Shown one piece after another: positions 50,345 through 61,317 of a stretch of DNA of 64,000 bases. The DNA is taken from contig JAHWDD010000001.1 in the NCBI GenBank assembly GCA_023897205.1, positions 5,456,001 through 5,520,000 on the forward strand, in the 5' to 3' direction. Origin of the DNA: Exophiala sp. HKRS030. Its lineage: Eukaryota; Ascomycota; Eurotiomycetes; Chaetothyriales; Herpotrichiellaceae. The notes under the pieces were generated by a model, which was given only the letters and a program-made list of their open reading frames with translations, ran no database searches and was not told where the DNA came from. The translations under genes and the position numbers were made by a program. Each line of letters starts with the position of its first letter. Positions within the stretch are counted from its first letter, which is position 1.

Positions 50345-51505
50345 ATGGCCTCGATAGATGATCCTACAACTTGGTTGGCGTATGGCAAGATAGATCCAGA
50401 GCTCGGTGAGGTATGTGGATCGGATGTATCATATACGGAGAAGCACGACTGACAGAAGTCCTCCAGATACTACGGCAAGGAGGTAAGCCCAGGTTCGACA
50501 AAGACAACCGTATAGAGGGCATACCTGCTGTTCGAGAAGCCTGGACACCACTGTACAAGCAGTTTGCAGAGGCAGCACTACTCCAAGCCCAGCCAGATGT
50601 TTACAGCGAAGAGGTCCTTGTTCGATGCAGGGACGGACACCTCGCTCGTTGCTTGATTTACAAGCCGACGGACCCTCCTCCCAATGGGAGCCCTGTAGTT
50701 GTCCTTTTCCATGGCGGAGGATGGTGTTTTGGGTGTCCTGAAATGGATGCAATCAATTGCATCAAAGCTGTTCAAAGGTACGGCGCAGTGGCACTCAGTG
50801 TTGACTATCGACTTGCTCCTGAATTTCCTTTCCCTGCAGCAGTGAATGACAGTTGGGATGTTTTGCAATGGGTGAGTGACCAGACCAACGTCCTTGTAAT
50901 GATTTCCCGAGCCCTTACCCTCAACTCCTTAGGTTGCTAGAAATTCATGTCAACTAGGCGGGAACCCTTCACTCGGCTTCATCATTGGGGGCACTTCTGC
51001 CGGAGGCAACATATCAGCAGCATTATCTCACCTTGCGAGAGATACGGGAATGTCACCGGGCATAACAGGTGTCTGGCTCAGTATCCCTGCTCTTCTCAGT
51101 CATGATGCTGTACCAGAACAATATCTGCCCCTATATCTCAGCCGTGAGCAAAACAGAGATGCCCCCATACTCCCCAAGTCTGCAATGGATATGTATGAGG
51201 AAGCGTACAGACCGGAGCTCTCGTCAGAACTCTGGAATCCATTCAATTGGAGCTCTGGGCATATGAAGCTCCCAACTCATTACTTCCAGATATGCGGCAT
51301 GGACGTCTTGAGGGACGAGGGTTTGCTCTATGAACGTGTCCTGAAAAAAGAATATGGGGTCATGACAAAGGTGGACATCTATCCCGGTCTGCCTCATGTG
51401 TATTGGGCAAATTTTCCAACTCACTCAAGAAGTAAAGACTACGCAGAGGACACAAACAAAGGATTTGGCTGGTTATTGGATATATCAGCTTCTGGGAGGC
51501 TTTAA
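50345..51505 (+). CDS. HSL-type alpha/beta hydrolase (esterase)
   Basis: Exons are 50345-50410, 50467-50871 and 50933-51505, with introns of 56 and 61 nt; the product is 347 aa. The oxyanion motif HGGGW lies in VVVLFHGGGWCFG, and SVDYRLAPEFPFPAAVND is characteristic of the hormone-sensitive-lipase family. The nucleophile elbow is GGTSAGGN. The acid is probably Asp in GMDVLRDEGLLY and the His lies in GLPHVYW. No signal peptide is visible. The acceptor at 50466 (CCTCCAG) was chosen because it keeps phase. It probably acts on short acyl esters or lactones in the same pathway as its divergent neighbour. Confidence 0.9.
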
Positions 51506-51730
51506 TGACACTATATAACAGATGTTGCAGATTTCATTGAAGTAAATAGAGGTTTTCGAAGTTACAGTTTTGTTATCCACAGAAAGATTCATTAAGTACT
51601 ATACGCCTTCTTCATGAAGCAATCTATACACTTGTTTTACCTGACTTAATCTTATGACAGTCGCGTAATCTGTACTGCATACTTATTTCCGATCCACAAT
51701 TCATTGAAAGAGGAGGCATTGACCACTGTC

Positions 51731-53172
51731 TCAGTGTCCATATGCCTCATACACTTCAGCTACATGACGCTTCATGTCGTACCTAGACACAAAGTTAGCC
51801 TAGGGTATCTGGCATTGTCAGGGAATCTTACAGGTTCATCTCATCGATTGTGAGCTTTTGCTTCTCATCCGCAACGCTGTACTTGAGGTTGTTGGTATTA
51901 CTTGAGAAGCCAATGCGTTCGGTGATGTTTAGCCGTGCTCTTGCACTCGCGGCCTGCACCTTAGAAGCACGAGGCTTTCGAACTGCTTCAAAGATCTCGA
52001 AGGCTTCACGCACATCCCCACGGAAGTGCCTTTTTGAGAATACGAGGCCGAGTGCCGCCGCGTCCTCGATGGCCTGGCATGCACCCTGGCTTTGATCGGG
52101 CATCATGGGGTGGGCCGCATCTCCCATCAATGAGCACAAGCCCTTGGCCCAAAATGGATACTCTTGATGAATCCAAAGTCTCCAAGGTCGAATGTCAGTC
52201 GAGATCTTGAGGTGTTCGATCACATTTGGATCGAGCTCTGGGTACGGATCAAGAAGCTCTTTCAAGGAGGCCACGTAGTTCCATCCTTCGTCCCCAATCT
52301 TGCCTTTCCCTCGGGGGAAGAAACAATAAAAGGAGAGGATTTGGCTGTCATGACATGGCGAAAATACAATTTTGTCGTCTCCATATCCTCCCCAATATTC
52401 GATCGCATCATTAGTGGCATAGTCGGGCAATCCAAGTGCCTGAGCTTGCTTTCTGTCCACATTTGCGTGAAGGCAAGTAGACGTGCAAGGCTTTTTGTCC
52501 GGAACAATCCCCATACGAGCCCGTGCGGTAGACTAGATGCATGGCTGTTGTAAGTTCATCTTCTCGAGCAAGTGACCACGTTCTCACAGATCATACATAC
52601 CCCGACCCCGTCTGCAGCGACGATGGCATCATGTTGCACCTCTGTGCCATTCTCAAACTTGACAAGACCGTTTTCAAAGTCAATATCTGTCAACTTGTGG
52701 TCGAGTTTCAACTCTGGACGGATGCCCTCGCCCTCGCCCAGAGCAGTCTCCATGAGCATCTTATGCATGTCTTGTCGGTGGAACATGTAATAAACCTTGC
52801 AAGACCAGTAAGCAGTCATTGAAAGATGTCTGAAATCACAGCCGAGACACTTACATAACCCCACCGTTCCTTATAATCTCCCAAGTCGTAAACATTCTGC
52901 TCATTGCCGGTGTCCCAGTCCCGAGATATCAAATTCCGCAGAATGACAGGTTTGCCAATTGAAACATCAACATTCCAATCTTCCAGCCATCTCGTACCAT
53001 TGGCTGCGCAGCTAATTGAGGCTCCGACCTCTCCAGCAAAATGTGCGCGCTCATACACCGTAACTTTGTGACCAGCTCGACGCAGAGATATGGCAGCAGC
53101 AAACCCACCAAGACCACCGCCGATCACTCCAATATCGAGTTGCTTCCACTTGGCTTCACCAGCAGAACCCAT
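51731..53172 (-). CDS. Group A FAD monooxygenase (salicylate-hydroxylase-like)
   Basis: Exons are 53172-52855, 52795-52601, 52532-51832 and 51782-51731, with introns of 59, 68 and 49 nt; the product is 421 aa. The GxGxxG loop is IGVIGGGLGGFAAAISLRRA. The DG motif (AIVAADGVG) sits at the end of exon 2. The GD motif reads SLMGDAAHPMMPDQSQGACQ, then AIEDAAALG. The last exon adds LYDMKRHVAEVYEAYGH, a tail easily missed because the previous exon reads into an in-frame stop. These enzymes hydroxylate, often decarboxylatively, aromatic rings such as salicylate-type acids. It shares a promoter with the bicupin gene that carries the best palindrome. Confidence 0.9.
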
Positions 53173-53707
53173 CTTCTTTCAATGGTTATCACCTTTTTGA
53201 CGTTGAAGAAATACACCGGGTTGAGTTGACACCGTTCTTCGTCTCCAAACAGCAAAGTATTCCACTAGTTCGGCCGAGAAAGGATAACAGCGAATGGCTC
53301 TATGATGGTTTGAATTGCCCGTTTTTGATCTCCAATCGGCGTCTTATTGAGGTTCCGGATAGAATGCAAGAAGCTGTTATCGATGTACGATAATCTCGAA
53401 CAAACACTTCGTACCAACAAGCCAGACACATTCAGTTAGTGTGGCGTACGCCAAACCGGAATCCGGTATACCGGACCCTCAACAAAGACGGAACTTCAAC
53501 ATCCAAGGGCCATCATAGCATAGGAAAGGCATACGGAATGCCATTTCCGATAGTTTGTACTTGTACCAAAGCATAGGCCAAAGTCAGTGGCGAAGATGGA
53601 CAGACTGGCACAGAGGACTTTGCCATTCCTTCACGGCAAAAGTGCTCAAACTCATTCAACTCCAGGACAGCTTGAGAGTTTAATCTAGTACCAGTCAACA
53701 CAGCACA
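53173..53707. other. Divergent promoter, FAD monooxygenase and bicupin
   Basis: This 535-nt gap contains the perfect CCGGAATCCGG palindrome and a further CCGG at 53355. No gene recognised. Confidence 0.6.
53456..53474. promoter_or_regulatory. CCGGAATCCGG palindrome plus extra CCGG
   Basis: CCGGAATCCGG is followed after TATA by CCGG. It lies 284 nt upstream of the FAD monooxygenase ATG and 242 nt upstream of the bicupin ATG. It is the most complete copy of the cluster motif. Confidence 0.65.
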
Positions 53708-54801
53708 ATGTCGATACCTCGTGTCAATCGGCCTCTTACCGATGGCGGTAGCTACATCTTGCCTCAACTGGAGGGCGAGATCTTCACCATCCCAGGGTTC
53801 AAGAGCGTGTTCCGGATGTTCGCCTCCCAAGCACAAACTGATAATGGCATGGCCGTTTTCGCTTGGGACGGTGTGAAGAATGGCACTGCACCCTTCCACC
53901 ATCACAGATATTCACACGATATTTTTCTGGTGGCTGAGGGTACCATGTTATGCTGGAATGGTGATGAATGCCGCCTACTTGGACCCGGAGATTTTGCCTC
54001 GGTTCCTCCTGTAGGTGACTTCTCATGTATTCGTTGGGGACTGTAAGCTCACAGCTCGTGAAATGTTAGGGAACCATCCATAAACCATATCCACAAGGAC
54101 CTGTAACCAAGGCAATTGATCTCATTACGCCAGGAGACTGGGTCAACTTCTTTCGTCATGTTTCCGACAAATTCGAAGGCTTGATATTCCCAGAATGGGA
54201 TGACCGGCAACAAGGCATGTTCCCGAATCTTGTTGGAAATTGGGAAGAGGAGTTCGACGTTTTCGCTCACCCTGACCACGTTGGATGTGAAGTTTCCGAC
54301 TGGTCAGAGAAGGACGAAATCTTGCCTGATGGAGAGGTTCCCTACTTTTTGAAAGCGAACAAAGGTCCTCGATGGCTGCTGGGTGGTGTCATGTCTCGGC
54401 CATTCATGACCACAAAGCAGAGTGGTGGCAGGTCAGCCATCAGCATCATTGAGTCTTCCAACGCGTACAGATCCAGCGTGTTCCAAAAGAGGCTTTCGTT
54501 CTCCTCTCACCACTGCCTTGTCATGTTCGACGGCGAGCTCAAGGTCACCATCGGGGATGGAACTGCGAGTAGTGTTCATCCTGGGGAAGTGTGCTTTTTA
54601 CCAGCCAACGTTGCTTTTAAACTGGAGTTCGCATCGAAATATGTTCGCTTCTGGAGCTTTGCAAGTGGAAATGGTATGGAAGCCCTCGTTGGAGAGGCTG
54701 GTGAGAGATTTCCCGGGCAGGCACTTCCCGACCAGGAGCAGCTATGGGACGAAGGGAAACTCAAGCAAGCATGTGAAAAACTCAAGATCACTATATCATG
54801 A
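53708..54801 (+). CDS. Intracellular bicupin, quercetinase-like dioxygenase
   Basis: Exons are 53708-54010 and 54070-54801; the 59-nt phase-0 intron joins SVPP to GTIHKPYP. The product is 344 aa. Cupin motif 1 is HHHRYSHDIFLVAEG, H-x-H-x4-D-x6-G, with Asp where the family normally has the metal-ligand Glu. Motif 2, GDFASVPPGTIH, fits G-x5-P-x-G-x2-H and is completed only by splicing. The second barrel has SFSSHHCLVMFDGELKV and HPGEVCFLPANVAF. Fungal quercetin 2,3-dioxygenases are secreted copper bicupins of similar length; this one has no signal peptide. The substrate may be a flavonol-like or other enol compound. The Glu-to-Asp change may alter metal or reactivity. Confidence 0.83.
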
Positions 54802-55021
54802 TCTGTCTTGTTTTAGGACAGAGTTTGGTCCATACATAATGGAGCGATATGTCAAAGTCCGAATACAAGTGTGTGTACTTTGAGGATTGAGTAGATGCTT
54901 TCTTCATCAAATTGTGTAGTCAGCTATAGTCTAGTACAATGGTTACATTCTAATTCTAAGGATTTTCTTCAAGTGAGTATTCATTCATATCTGTGCCTAA
55001 TCTGGTCTCCTGGTCATCCTG

Positions 55022-55858
55022 TCATACTATCGTGTGTCCTCCATTCACATTGATGTACTCTCCATTGATCCATTTTGATCGAGGTTCGGCCAGAAAAGCG
55101 ACAGTCCATGCAATATCATCCTCGTCTGCGAGGCTGCCTTCGCACGGAGTGGCCTCAGAAAAGGCTACCTTGACCTCGTCCAGCTCATGTGCAAAACTCT
55201 TTCGGAATGTCTCCGTATTGACAGGGCCCGGTGCTACTCCATTGACAGTGCAGCCATATACTGGAGGTAATTCCTTGGCCCAATTCTTGATCATGGACTC
55301 CAACGCTCCCTTGGTTGCAGCGTAGGCAATCAATCCAGGCTGTGGGAGTCTCCCGGCTCCAGATCCTATGCAAATAATTCGGGAGCCTCCCAAGACGCCA
55401 GAGTCTGCTGCTGGAGATGAAAGTTTGTATGGTGTAAGATGCGGAAGGGCGGCCTTCGTCAGGAAGAAAGTACCCCTGGCATTGAGATTCATGGCTCTGT
55501 CCCATTTCGTTGCATCAATCTCCCAGGTCGGACCGTGAGGGACAATTGCCGCATTGTTGACCAGAATATGTATGTGATCAAAACGCTTAACAGCAGCATC
55601 GACCAGAACCTGCGGGCCTTCCATTGTAGAAAGATCCGCACATACTGCAATCCAAGACGTAAGGAGTGTGTTGCCAACAGCTTCGCAATCTGCCCTCAGG
55701 TCGGGAAATGGGTAGTTGAGAACAATATTGGCACCCCTGGCTGATAATTCACGAGCTATAGCAGCACCGATCCCGGTAGATGAACCAGAGATTACTGCTG
55801 TTTTTCCAAGGAGCGTCTTGGGCTGTTGAAAAGTTGATGTTGGAGTTGCGTCTGCCAT
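55022..55858 (-). CDS. Short-chain dehydrogenase/reductase
   Basis: Intronless, 278 aa from the ATG at 55858 (MADATPTSTFQQPK). The coenzyme loop is SGSSTGIGAAIA and NNAA is present as HILVNNAAIV. The catalytic Ser lies in IICIGSGAG and the YxxxK pair in YAATKGALESM. VAPGPVNTETF and the C-terminal WINGEYINVNGG are typical classical-SDR marks. It probably interconverts an alcohol and a ketone, which could prepare the ketone for the Baeyer-Villiger-type enzyme (inference). It shares a motif-bearing promoter with the P450 gene. Confidence 0.92.
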   Translation of the reverse strand: MADATPTSTFQQPKTLLGKTAVISGSSTGIGAAIARELSARGANIVLNYPFPDLRADCEAVGNTLLTSWIAVCADLSTMEGPQVLVDAAVKRFDHIHILVNNAAIVPHGPTWEIDATKWDRAMNLNARGTFFLTKAALPHLTPYKLSSPAADSGVLGGSRIICIGSGAGRLPQPGLIAYAATKGALESMIKNWAKELPPVYGCTVNGVAPGPVNTETFRKSFAHELDEVKVAFSEATPCEGSLADEDDIAWTVAFLAEPRSKWINGEYINVNGGHTIV

Positions 55859-56547
55859 TTTTTTCGGTTTGAGAGGTTTGGGTAATTGTGCCGTCGTCGA
55901 AGCTCGCACTAGTTGTAGAGCTCCAGCGATGTGCTCTTGTTCATCCAATTTGAGAAATGACAGATACAATACCTACTGGATCGTCTTAGTCATTGCCATC
56001 TCGGCATGAGCTCGGCGTCACTTGGCTGGACATTGGTGATGAGTCGAACCTGGTCTGGAATACTTGATTGACGATGCTTTGTGGGGTCGATAAAGGGGAT
56101 CCGGAATCCGCAGTCCGGAAGCCGACCTTCGCACACCCCCCGGACTCTACATCGTCAGTTCCACACTGTTGGTAAGTCAACCCCATCCTTGCCTTATCTG
56201 AAATTCGCGTCTCCGGATGGGTAAGTCCTACGTCGTTTCCGAGCGCGGCCATGATCCGACCAGATCCTAAGGAGGTTGCGAGACAACTGTCGGCTTGCAC
56301 ATTCCTTTCAGGCAAGAATTAAGACTCGATATTGGCCGATCTGACAGCAGAGTGGCTGACCCACCTAGTTCGATAAGCCTAGTCCAACTGCAGAGGCAAG
56401 CAGTAGACTGTAACTACGGTGTGGGCCAGATCGATGGACAGAAATCGAAAGATTCCAGTTGACTTCAGGTGTTTGGAAAAGAGAGCATCAACAGAGGGTC
56501 AGCTTGATCATATCATTTCGGCTTGATAACATCGTCTACTGTTGATA
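55859..56547. other. Divergent promoter, SDR and P450
   Basis: This 689-nt gap contains a tandem CCGG element at 56101-56124 and a CCGGAT half-site near 56213. No gene recognised. Confidence 0.6.
56101..56124. promoter_or_regulatory. Tandem CCGG elements, putative Zn2Cys6 site
   Basis: CCGGAATCCG at 56101-56110 is followed four bases later by CCGGAAGCCG at 56115-56124. The first is the cluster palindrome with its last G changed. It lies 243 nt from the SDR ATG and 424 nt from the P450 ATG. Confidence 0.55.
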
Positions 56548-58550
56548 ATGGCACAGTCAAGCTTTCCAATTGATACAATGTTTCTTGGACATTTCTCCAG
56601 AGCGTCACAGCTATCGATCTTCGGCGGCACAGCAGTCACGTTTAGTGCTATTGGTATAGCCATACTATGTGCTCTGCTCATCATCATTATCCCCTACCAA
56701 TTACGTCCAAGATTAAAGGTTCCAATACTCCTTCAGGAAGAAGTGAGAACTGCAAGAGATCGTCGACTGGCATATTGCTATAGGTCAAGGGAATTGATGC
56801 AGAAGGGTTACGACCAGGTCAGAGTCTTCAAGGCCATTATATGTATCGAGCCGCTTACAAATTATCAGTATCACGACGAAATATATGGTTTGGATACCAA
56901 TGATGGTAATAGTGATTCACAGGCGAAGGAAGCGCACACTGACATAATGTCACAGGCATCAAGCTCGTTCTGCCAGTCCGATATCTGGATGAGCTTAAAA
57001 GCAACCCGCATCTTAGCTTCCAAGTATCAATTGACAATGTCGGTAGTTTCTTCAAGTGGCCCTGATCTTTGACTAACAATAGACCAAAACCAGGATATGC
57101 AAAAGGATTACACATTCTTTGGTGGAGCTCCAGATAATGTGATCAACGCTATCAAGGGCAAGTTCAATCCATCTCTAGGTAAGCCGTGCCAATATTGTAG
57201 AAACATGGCCAAAGCAGTAACTGACGTTCAATCAGGTGCTCTTACTCCGGTCATGCATGATATTGTCATTCAAAACAGGGAACAAACAATTGGTGTATTT
57301 CAAGGTACGATTCACTATTAGAATTACTGGTGAGATAGTCCATGCTTAAATATCAAGCAGATTGGACTCCGGTCAAAATTCACGATCGGATTCTGAAACT
57401 TGTTGGCTACACCAATGCCCGAGTCTTTCATGGCACAGCAGCGAGTCGAAGTGAAGAATGGGTGGACTCATCCACTGGATATGTGTTATCAACATTCGAT
57501 TGCATAAGGGCTTTAAAAGCATGGCCACCTTACCTGCGACCTTTTGTTCATCGCTTCATACCAGAACGTGCTGCCATCAATGATCAATGGCGGAGAGCAC
57601 GCCCTTTCGTTGTTGATTCACTGAACCGGAAAAAAGCTTCCGGTGGCAAGTTTCTGGAACAGCCTGGTTCGATGCTAGACTACATGACCAGCGGCAAAAA
57701 CGAGGACATTGCTTACGATGTAGAGAAGCAGCTGTTGTACCAGATGACGCTTGTTGCAGTTGGCACCGTGACGACGTTTGCATCGATTGTTCAAGTCTTG
57801 TATGATCTTGCCGACCATCCAGAATATATTCCTATCCTTCGAGAAGAGGTCCAAAATGCCGAACGGGACAAAGATGGATTCTTAACCAGAGACGCGGTCT
57901 TTGAGATGAAAAAGCTTGATAGCTTTATCAAGGAAAGTCAAAGGCTTCATGCCCCAGATCTTTGTATGTCTTCGCTTTCCATCCATTTTATAACTTGTTT
58001 ATGATGCCGAGGAGAAGATACACGCGATTAACGAACTGACTTCATGCAGCTACATTCCAACGCGCCGCTACCTCTGACATCACTCTTTCGAACGGCCTGT
58101 TTATTCCAAAAGGAACAAAGCTCGAAGCTCCTACTGCTGCGATACAGGTCGATGAAAAGATTTATTCCAGCCCCGAGGAGTTCGATGGTCTTCGCTTCTA
58201 TCGTGATCGGCAGAATCCAGGAGAAGAGAACAAACACCTCTACGTCAGTGTCGGCCTCAATGATCTGTCGTTTGGTTTCGGTCGTCACGCGTGCCCAGGG
58301 AGATTCTTAGGACATATCAATATCAAGCTCATAGTTTCAGAGATCCTCTTACACTATGATGTCAAACTGGGAGAAGGGCATAAACGACCAGCGGATCAAG
58401 AGTTCGAAGCAATCGTAAGTTCTCTACTTGCTCCTTTACTACTACTGATAAGTAAACGTTGCTCGCGAACCACCACTGACTGACTTCTACACAATTTAGA
58501 TTTCTCCAGCTCCAGATGGGGAGATAATGATGAGGTCTCGGCCACTGTAA
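56548..58550 (+). CDS. Cytochrome P450 monooxygenase
   Basis: Seven exons: 56548-56842, 56956-57038, 57094-57178, 57236-57304, 57361-57963, 58050-58414 and 58500-58550; the product is 516 aa. An N-terminal membrane anchor (AIGIAILCALLIIIIP) is present. IKLVLPVRYLDELKSNPHLS appears only after splicing exons 1 and 2. The I-helix is LVAVGTVTTFAS, lacking the usual acid before Thr, as in ent-kaurene-oxidase-like fungal P450s. The ExxR lies in KESQRLH. The heme loop is FGFGRHACPGRF with Cys near residue 460. It ends PDGEIMMRSRPL. The exon 2/3 junction is uncertain: GTCGGT..CCAG is preferred for spacing, but GTAGTT..ATAG also keeps frame and adds residues. It hydroxylates a hydrophobic substrate of unknown identity. 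Confidence 0.88.
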
Positions 58551-59415
58551 CGAAGTAATCTAGAATTCTATGACGAACTACTAGCCATGCATGGCCTCAG
58601 AGGGATGTAATAGGGGTGAAAATCATTTGGATGAGTCATCCTCTGTAATCTGTTCAATCTTTCTACATAGTAGTACGAGGAACAGACAGCTACGGGTCTC
58701 TTCTCTGACAACAACGCTTTACGGAAAACCGGGCTTTGAATTCCAGAACAAGTCACATTACATCTTTGGTAGGAAAGCTTCTTGTCTACTTCCCGTGTTT
58801 CTCAAAGACGATGTCGAGGAGCACGGGCCGCCCCCATGTTCAGCCCGCGTCTTTAAAATCTAGCACCCTCGACTTCGAGGCTTCGGGGTCAACGGGTTTC
58901 CATGCCCCCAGACTCTTCCCCGGAGCGGAGAAGCAAGCTTGTGGCAAAATTATCTCTACATGGCCATTTCGCTAGAGAATCTCGGATTCGCTGTCGCAGA
59001 GAGTATGGTAAATTGGGAATCAGTGCGGTTTTAGTGAACGTTGCCTCATTTCCTCTTCAGCAACGTCCGGGCTGTCCGTAAGAGATCCCTATCATTGTCA
59101 TCTTATCGGGGTTGTCTGAAGACAGGCTCCTATACCAAGGGGGCTGATAAGTTATCTCTGGTGCCCGGAACTCGGTGGCCGGTCTTTCCTGAGCTCTATT
59201 TTGGGCAGTTTGGTGGCGCTTCGTATACAACCATTAGCTTTTAGCTAGTCTGCCCCTCCTTGGACCTCGTCAAAATCATTTATATTAGAGACAATGCTTC
59301 ACACGACCAGAACAATGGTTCAGAATCGTTTCCTGTGCAGTTGTGCTGTTCCACAGTTGCAGAGTTCAAAAAACAAATACAACCAAACTGCTTCTGCACA
59401 TCCTTTCTATCCAAC
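58551..59415. other. Promoter region of permease gene
   Basis: This 865-nt gap contains a CCGGAACTCGG element at 59165. Short open frames are not supported. Confidence 0.55.
59165..59175. promoter_or_regulatory. CCGG palindrome variant
   Basis: CCGGAACTCGG, 241 nt upstream of the permease ATG. It differs from the cluster consensus at two positions in the middle and second half. Confidence 0.4.
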
Positions 59416-61317
59416 ATGGACACTGCAGAGTCTACAGCTTCTGATCTTCAGAAAAGCGGGTCCAACGTGAAGAGCAGTAAGTAACATCCACCCTTTCCTG
59501 CCTGCTGGTTTCCGTTTCTGAGCAGACTCCTACAGATGTCGAGTCTAACATATCCATAGCCGGAGAGACTGGCACATGGGATGACCTTGGAGCGTCTCGA
59601 TCTCTTCCTCTGAAAAAGGATCTATCTTTCTACGGTATTCTGTCCGCCGGATACAGCATCAGCAACAGTTGGTTGGTGGTCGCTGCCAACCTGTCAATCT
59701 CGCTCTTCTACGGTCCGGCGAATACAATCTGGGGTCTCATCGCGACAACCATCATTTACGCTTGCGTCGGTCTGACTCTTTGTGAGCTGGTGTCCGCGTA
59801 TCCGACTACTGGTGGCCAGTATCATTGGACGTCTATTCTGGCCCCGGCAAGCGTCAACCGCGCTTCTGTAAGTCTTTTGAGGGGAATGGGAAAACTTCTG
59901 TCGTATCTGGTTCTGACTTATATCACACATAGAGCTATTTCTGTGGCTTCCTCAGTTGGTTTTCATGGCTTATGATGTGTGCTTCGAGCATGGGAGCTGT
60001 CGCCAACAGTATCAATGCTCTTGCAATCAATGCCAACCCCGACTACTTCATGAAGCCTTGGACTATGTTCTTGATCTACGAGGCTATCAATGTCCTAGCA
60101 CTTCTGTTCAACCTCTTCTTGCACAGAGGCCTAGGCAAATTCTATGAATTTGGCTGTAAGTAACTTTAATTTGTGTTTTACTTCTACAAACGAAAAGTAT
60201 CTGACTTTCATAGTCATATTAAGCTTGGTGTCTTTTGTGGTCATCACGGTAACATGCCTGGTCATGCAACACGACAAGCAACCATCTTCATACGTCTGGT
60301 TGTCTACATCGGAAGGATCTGGCTGGTCTCTTGGAACACAATTCATGATCGCATTGGCTGGTCCGGTCATTGCTTTCATGCCACTTGACGGAGCTGCTCA
60401 CTTGGTCGCAGAGGTCAACCGACCGGCTGTCGTGGTTCCCAGGACAATTTTGGCCTCTCTGATCATTTCGTTTCTTTCGTCCCTCGTTTTTGCGCTCGCG
60501 GTCCTCTACTCGATTTCGGATGTAACATCAGTCCTCACGACACCTTCTGGCTTCGTCCTCTTCGAACTCTGGATACAAGCCACAGGGTTAACGGCACCTG
60601 CGATCGCCTTCACAGTTGCAATCATCGTGATGCTTCCTATCGGAAGCGTTGCCTGCCAGCAGGTTGCTTCCATGATGGCACTTAGTCTTGGGTTAGATCA
60701 GGCTTTGGTCTTTCCTGGAACCTGGGCAACCGTGAATAAAAAACTCAATACTCCTGTCAACGCTTTGTTGTTGAACTTCAGCTTGATGTTCCTCGTGGGT
60801 ATTCTGTTCTTGGTATCCACGCTAGGTATGTCCCTCACTCCGCTCATCCCATCACTGTCATCAATCATCAGGGGCTGATTTTGAAACCTCGATAGCATAC
60901 AACGCCTTGGTAGGAACGGCCATCGTCCTGCAGCAGACCACTTTGGCCATACCCATAGTGTGTTTGTTGTATAATCGCCGTTCAGAGCTTGCCCTACCAC
61001 GAACGCGTCCATTCAGGCTTCCAAAAATAGTAGGCTGGGTTGCGAATATCGTATCAGTGCTTGCGTTATCAGTCACGACAGTTTTCTTCTTCCTCCCGGC
61101 AAGTCGACCAGTGACGGCCAAATCCATGAGTAAGTTGGACCCTGGACATCCCCTCATGCGTGTTTCGAAATGTTCAACTCAGGCTAACACCATTTTGTGT
61201 GTTTTAGATTACGCCAGTGTCGTTGTGGTTGGATTCGTGACAATCGCTGTCGTCAATTGGTTCGTTCATGCTAAAAAACATTATCATGGGCCACGGTCCA
61301 TTCTGCTTCATCACTAG
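59416..61317 (+). CDS. APC-family amino acid/choline-type permease
   Basis: Exons are 59416-59476, 59560-59867, 59933-60155, 60214-60825, 60872-61129 and 61208-61317, with introns of 46-83 nt; the product is 523 aa. It is a plasma-membrane transporter of the APC superfamily with about 12 hydrophobic segments. TM1 reads FYGILSAGYSISNSW and the conserved PTTGGQYHWTSILAP follows TM2, as in fungal GABA/choline/amino acid permeases. Further marks are FMPLDGAAHLVAEVNRP and RTRPFRLPKIVGW. All phases agree. It is the last cluster gene and could import the pathway substrate, which would then probably carry an amine or carboxylate (inference). Confidence 0.9.

Noticed and set aside
37700..61317. Complete secondary-metabolite biosynthetic cluster
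   Set aside because: No PKS, NRPS, terpene cyclase, DMAT or RiPP precursor is visible in the window; one could lie outside, so only a catabolic or partial reading is offered.
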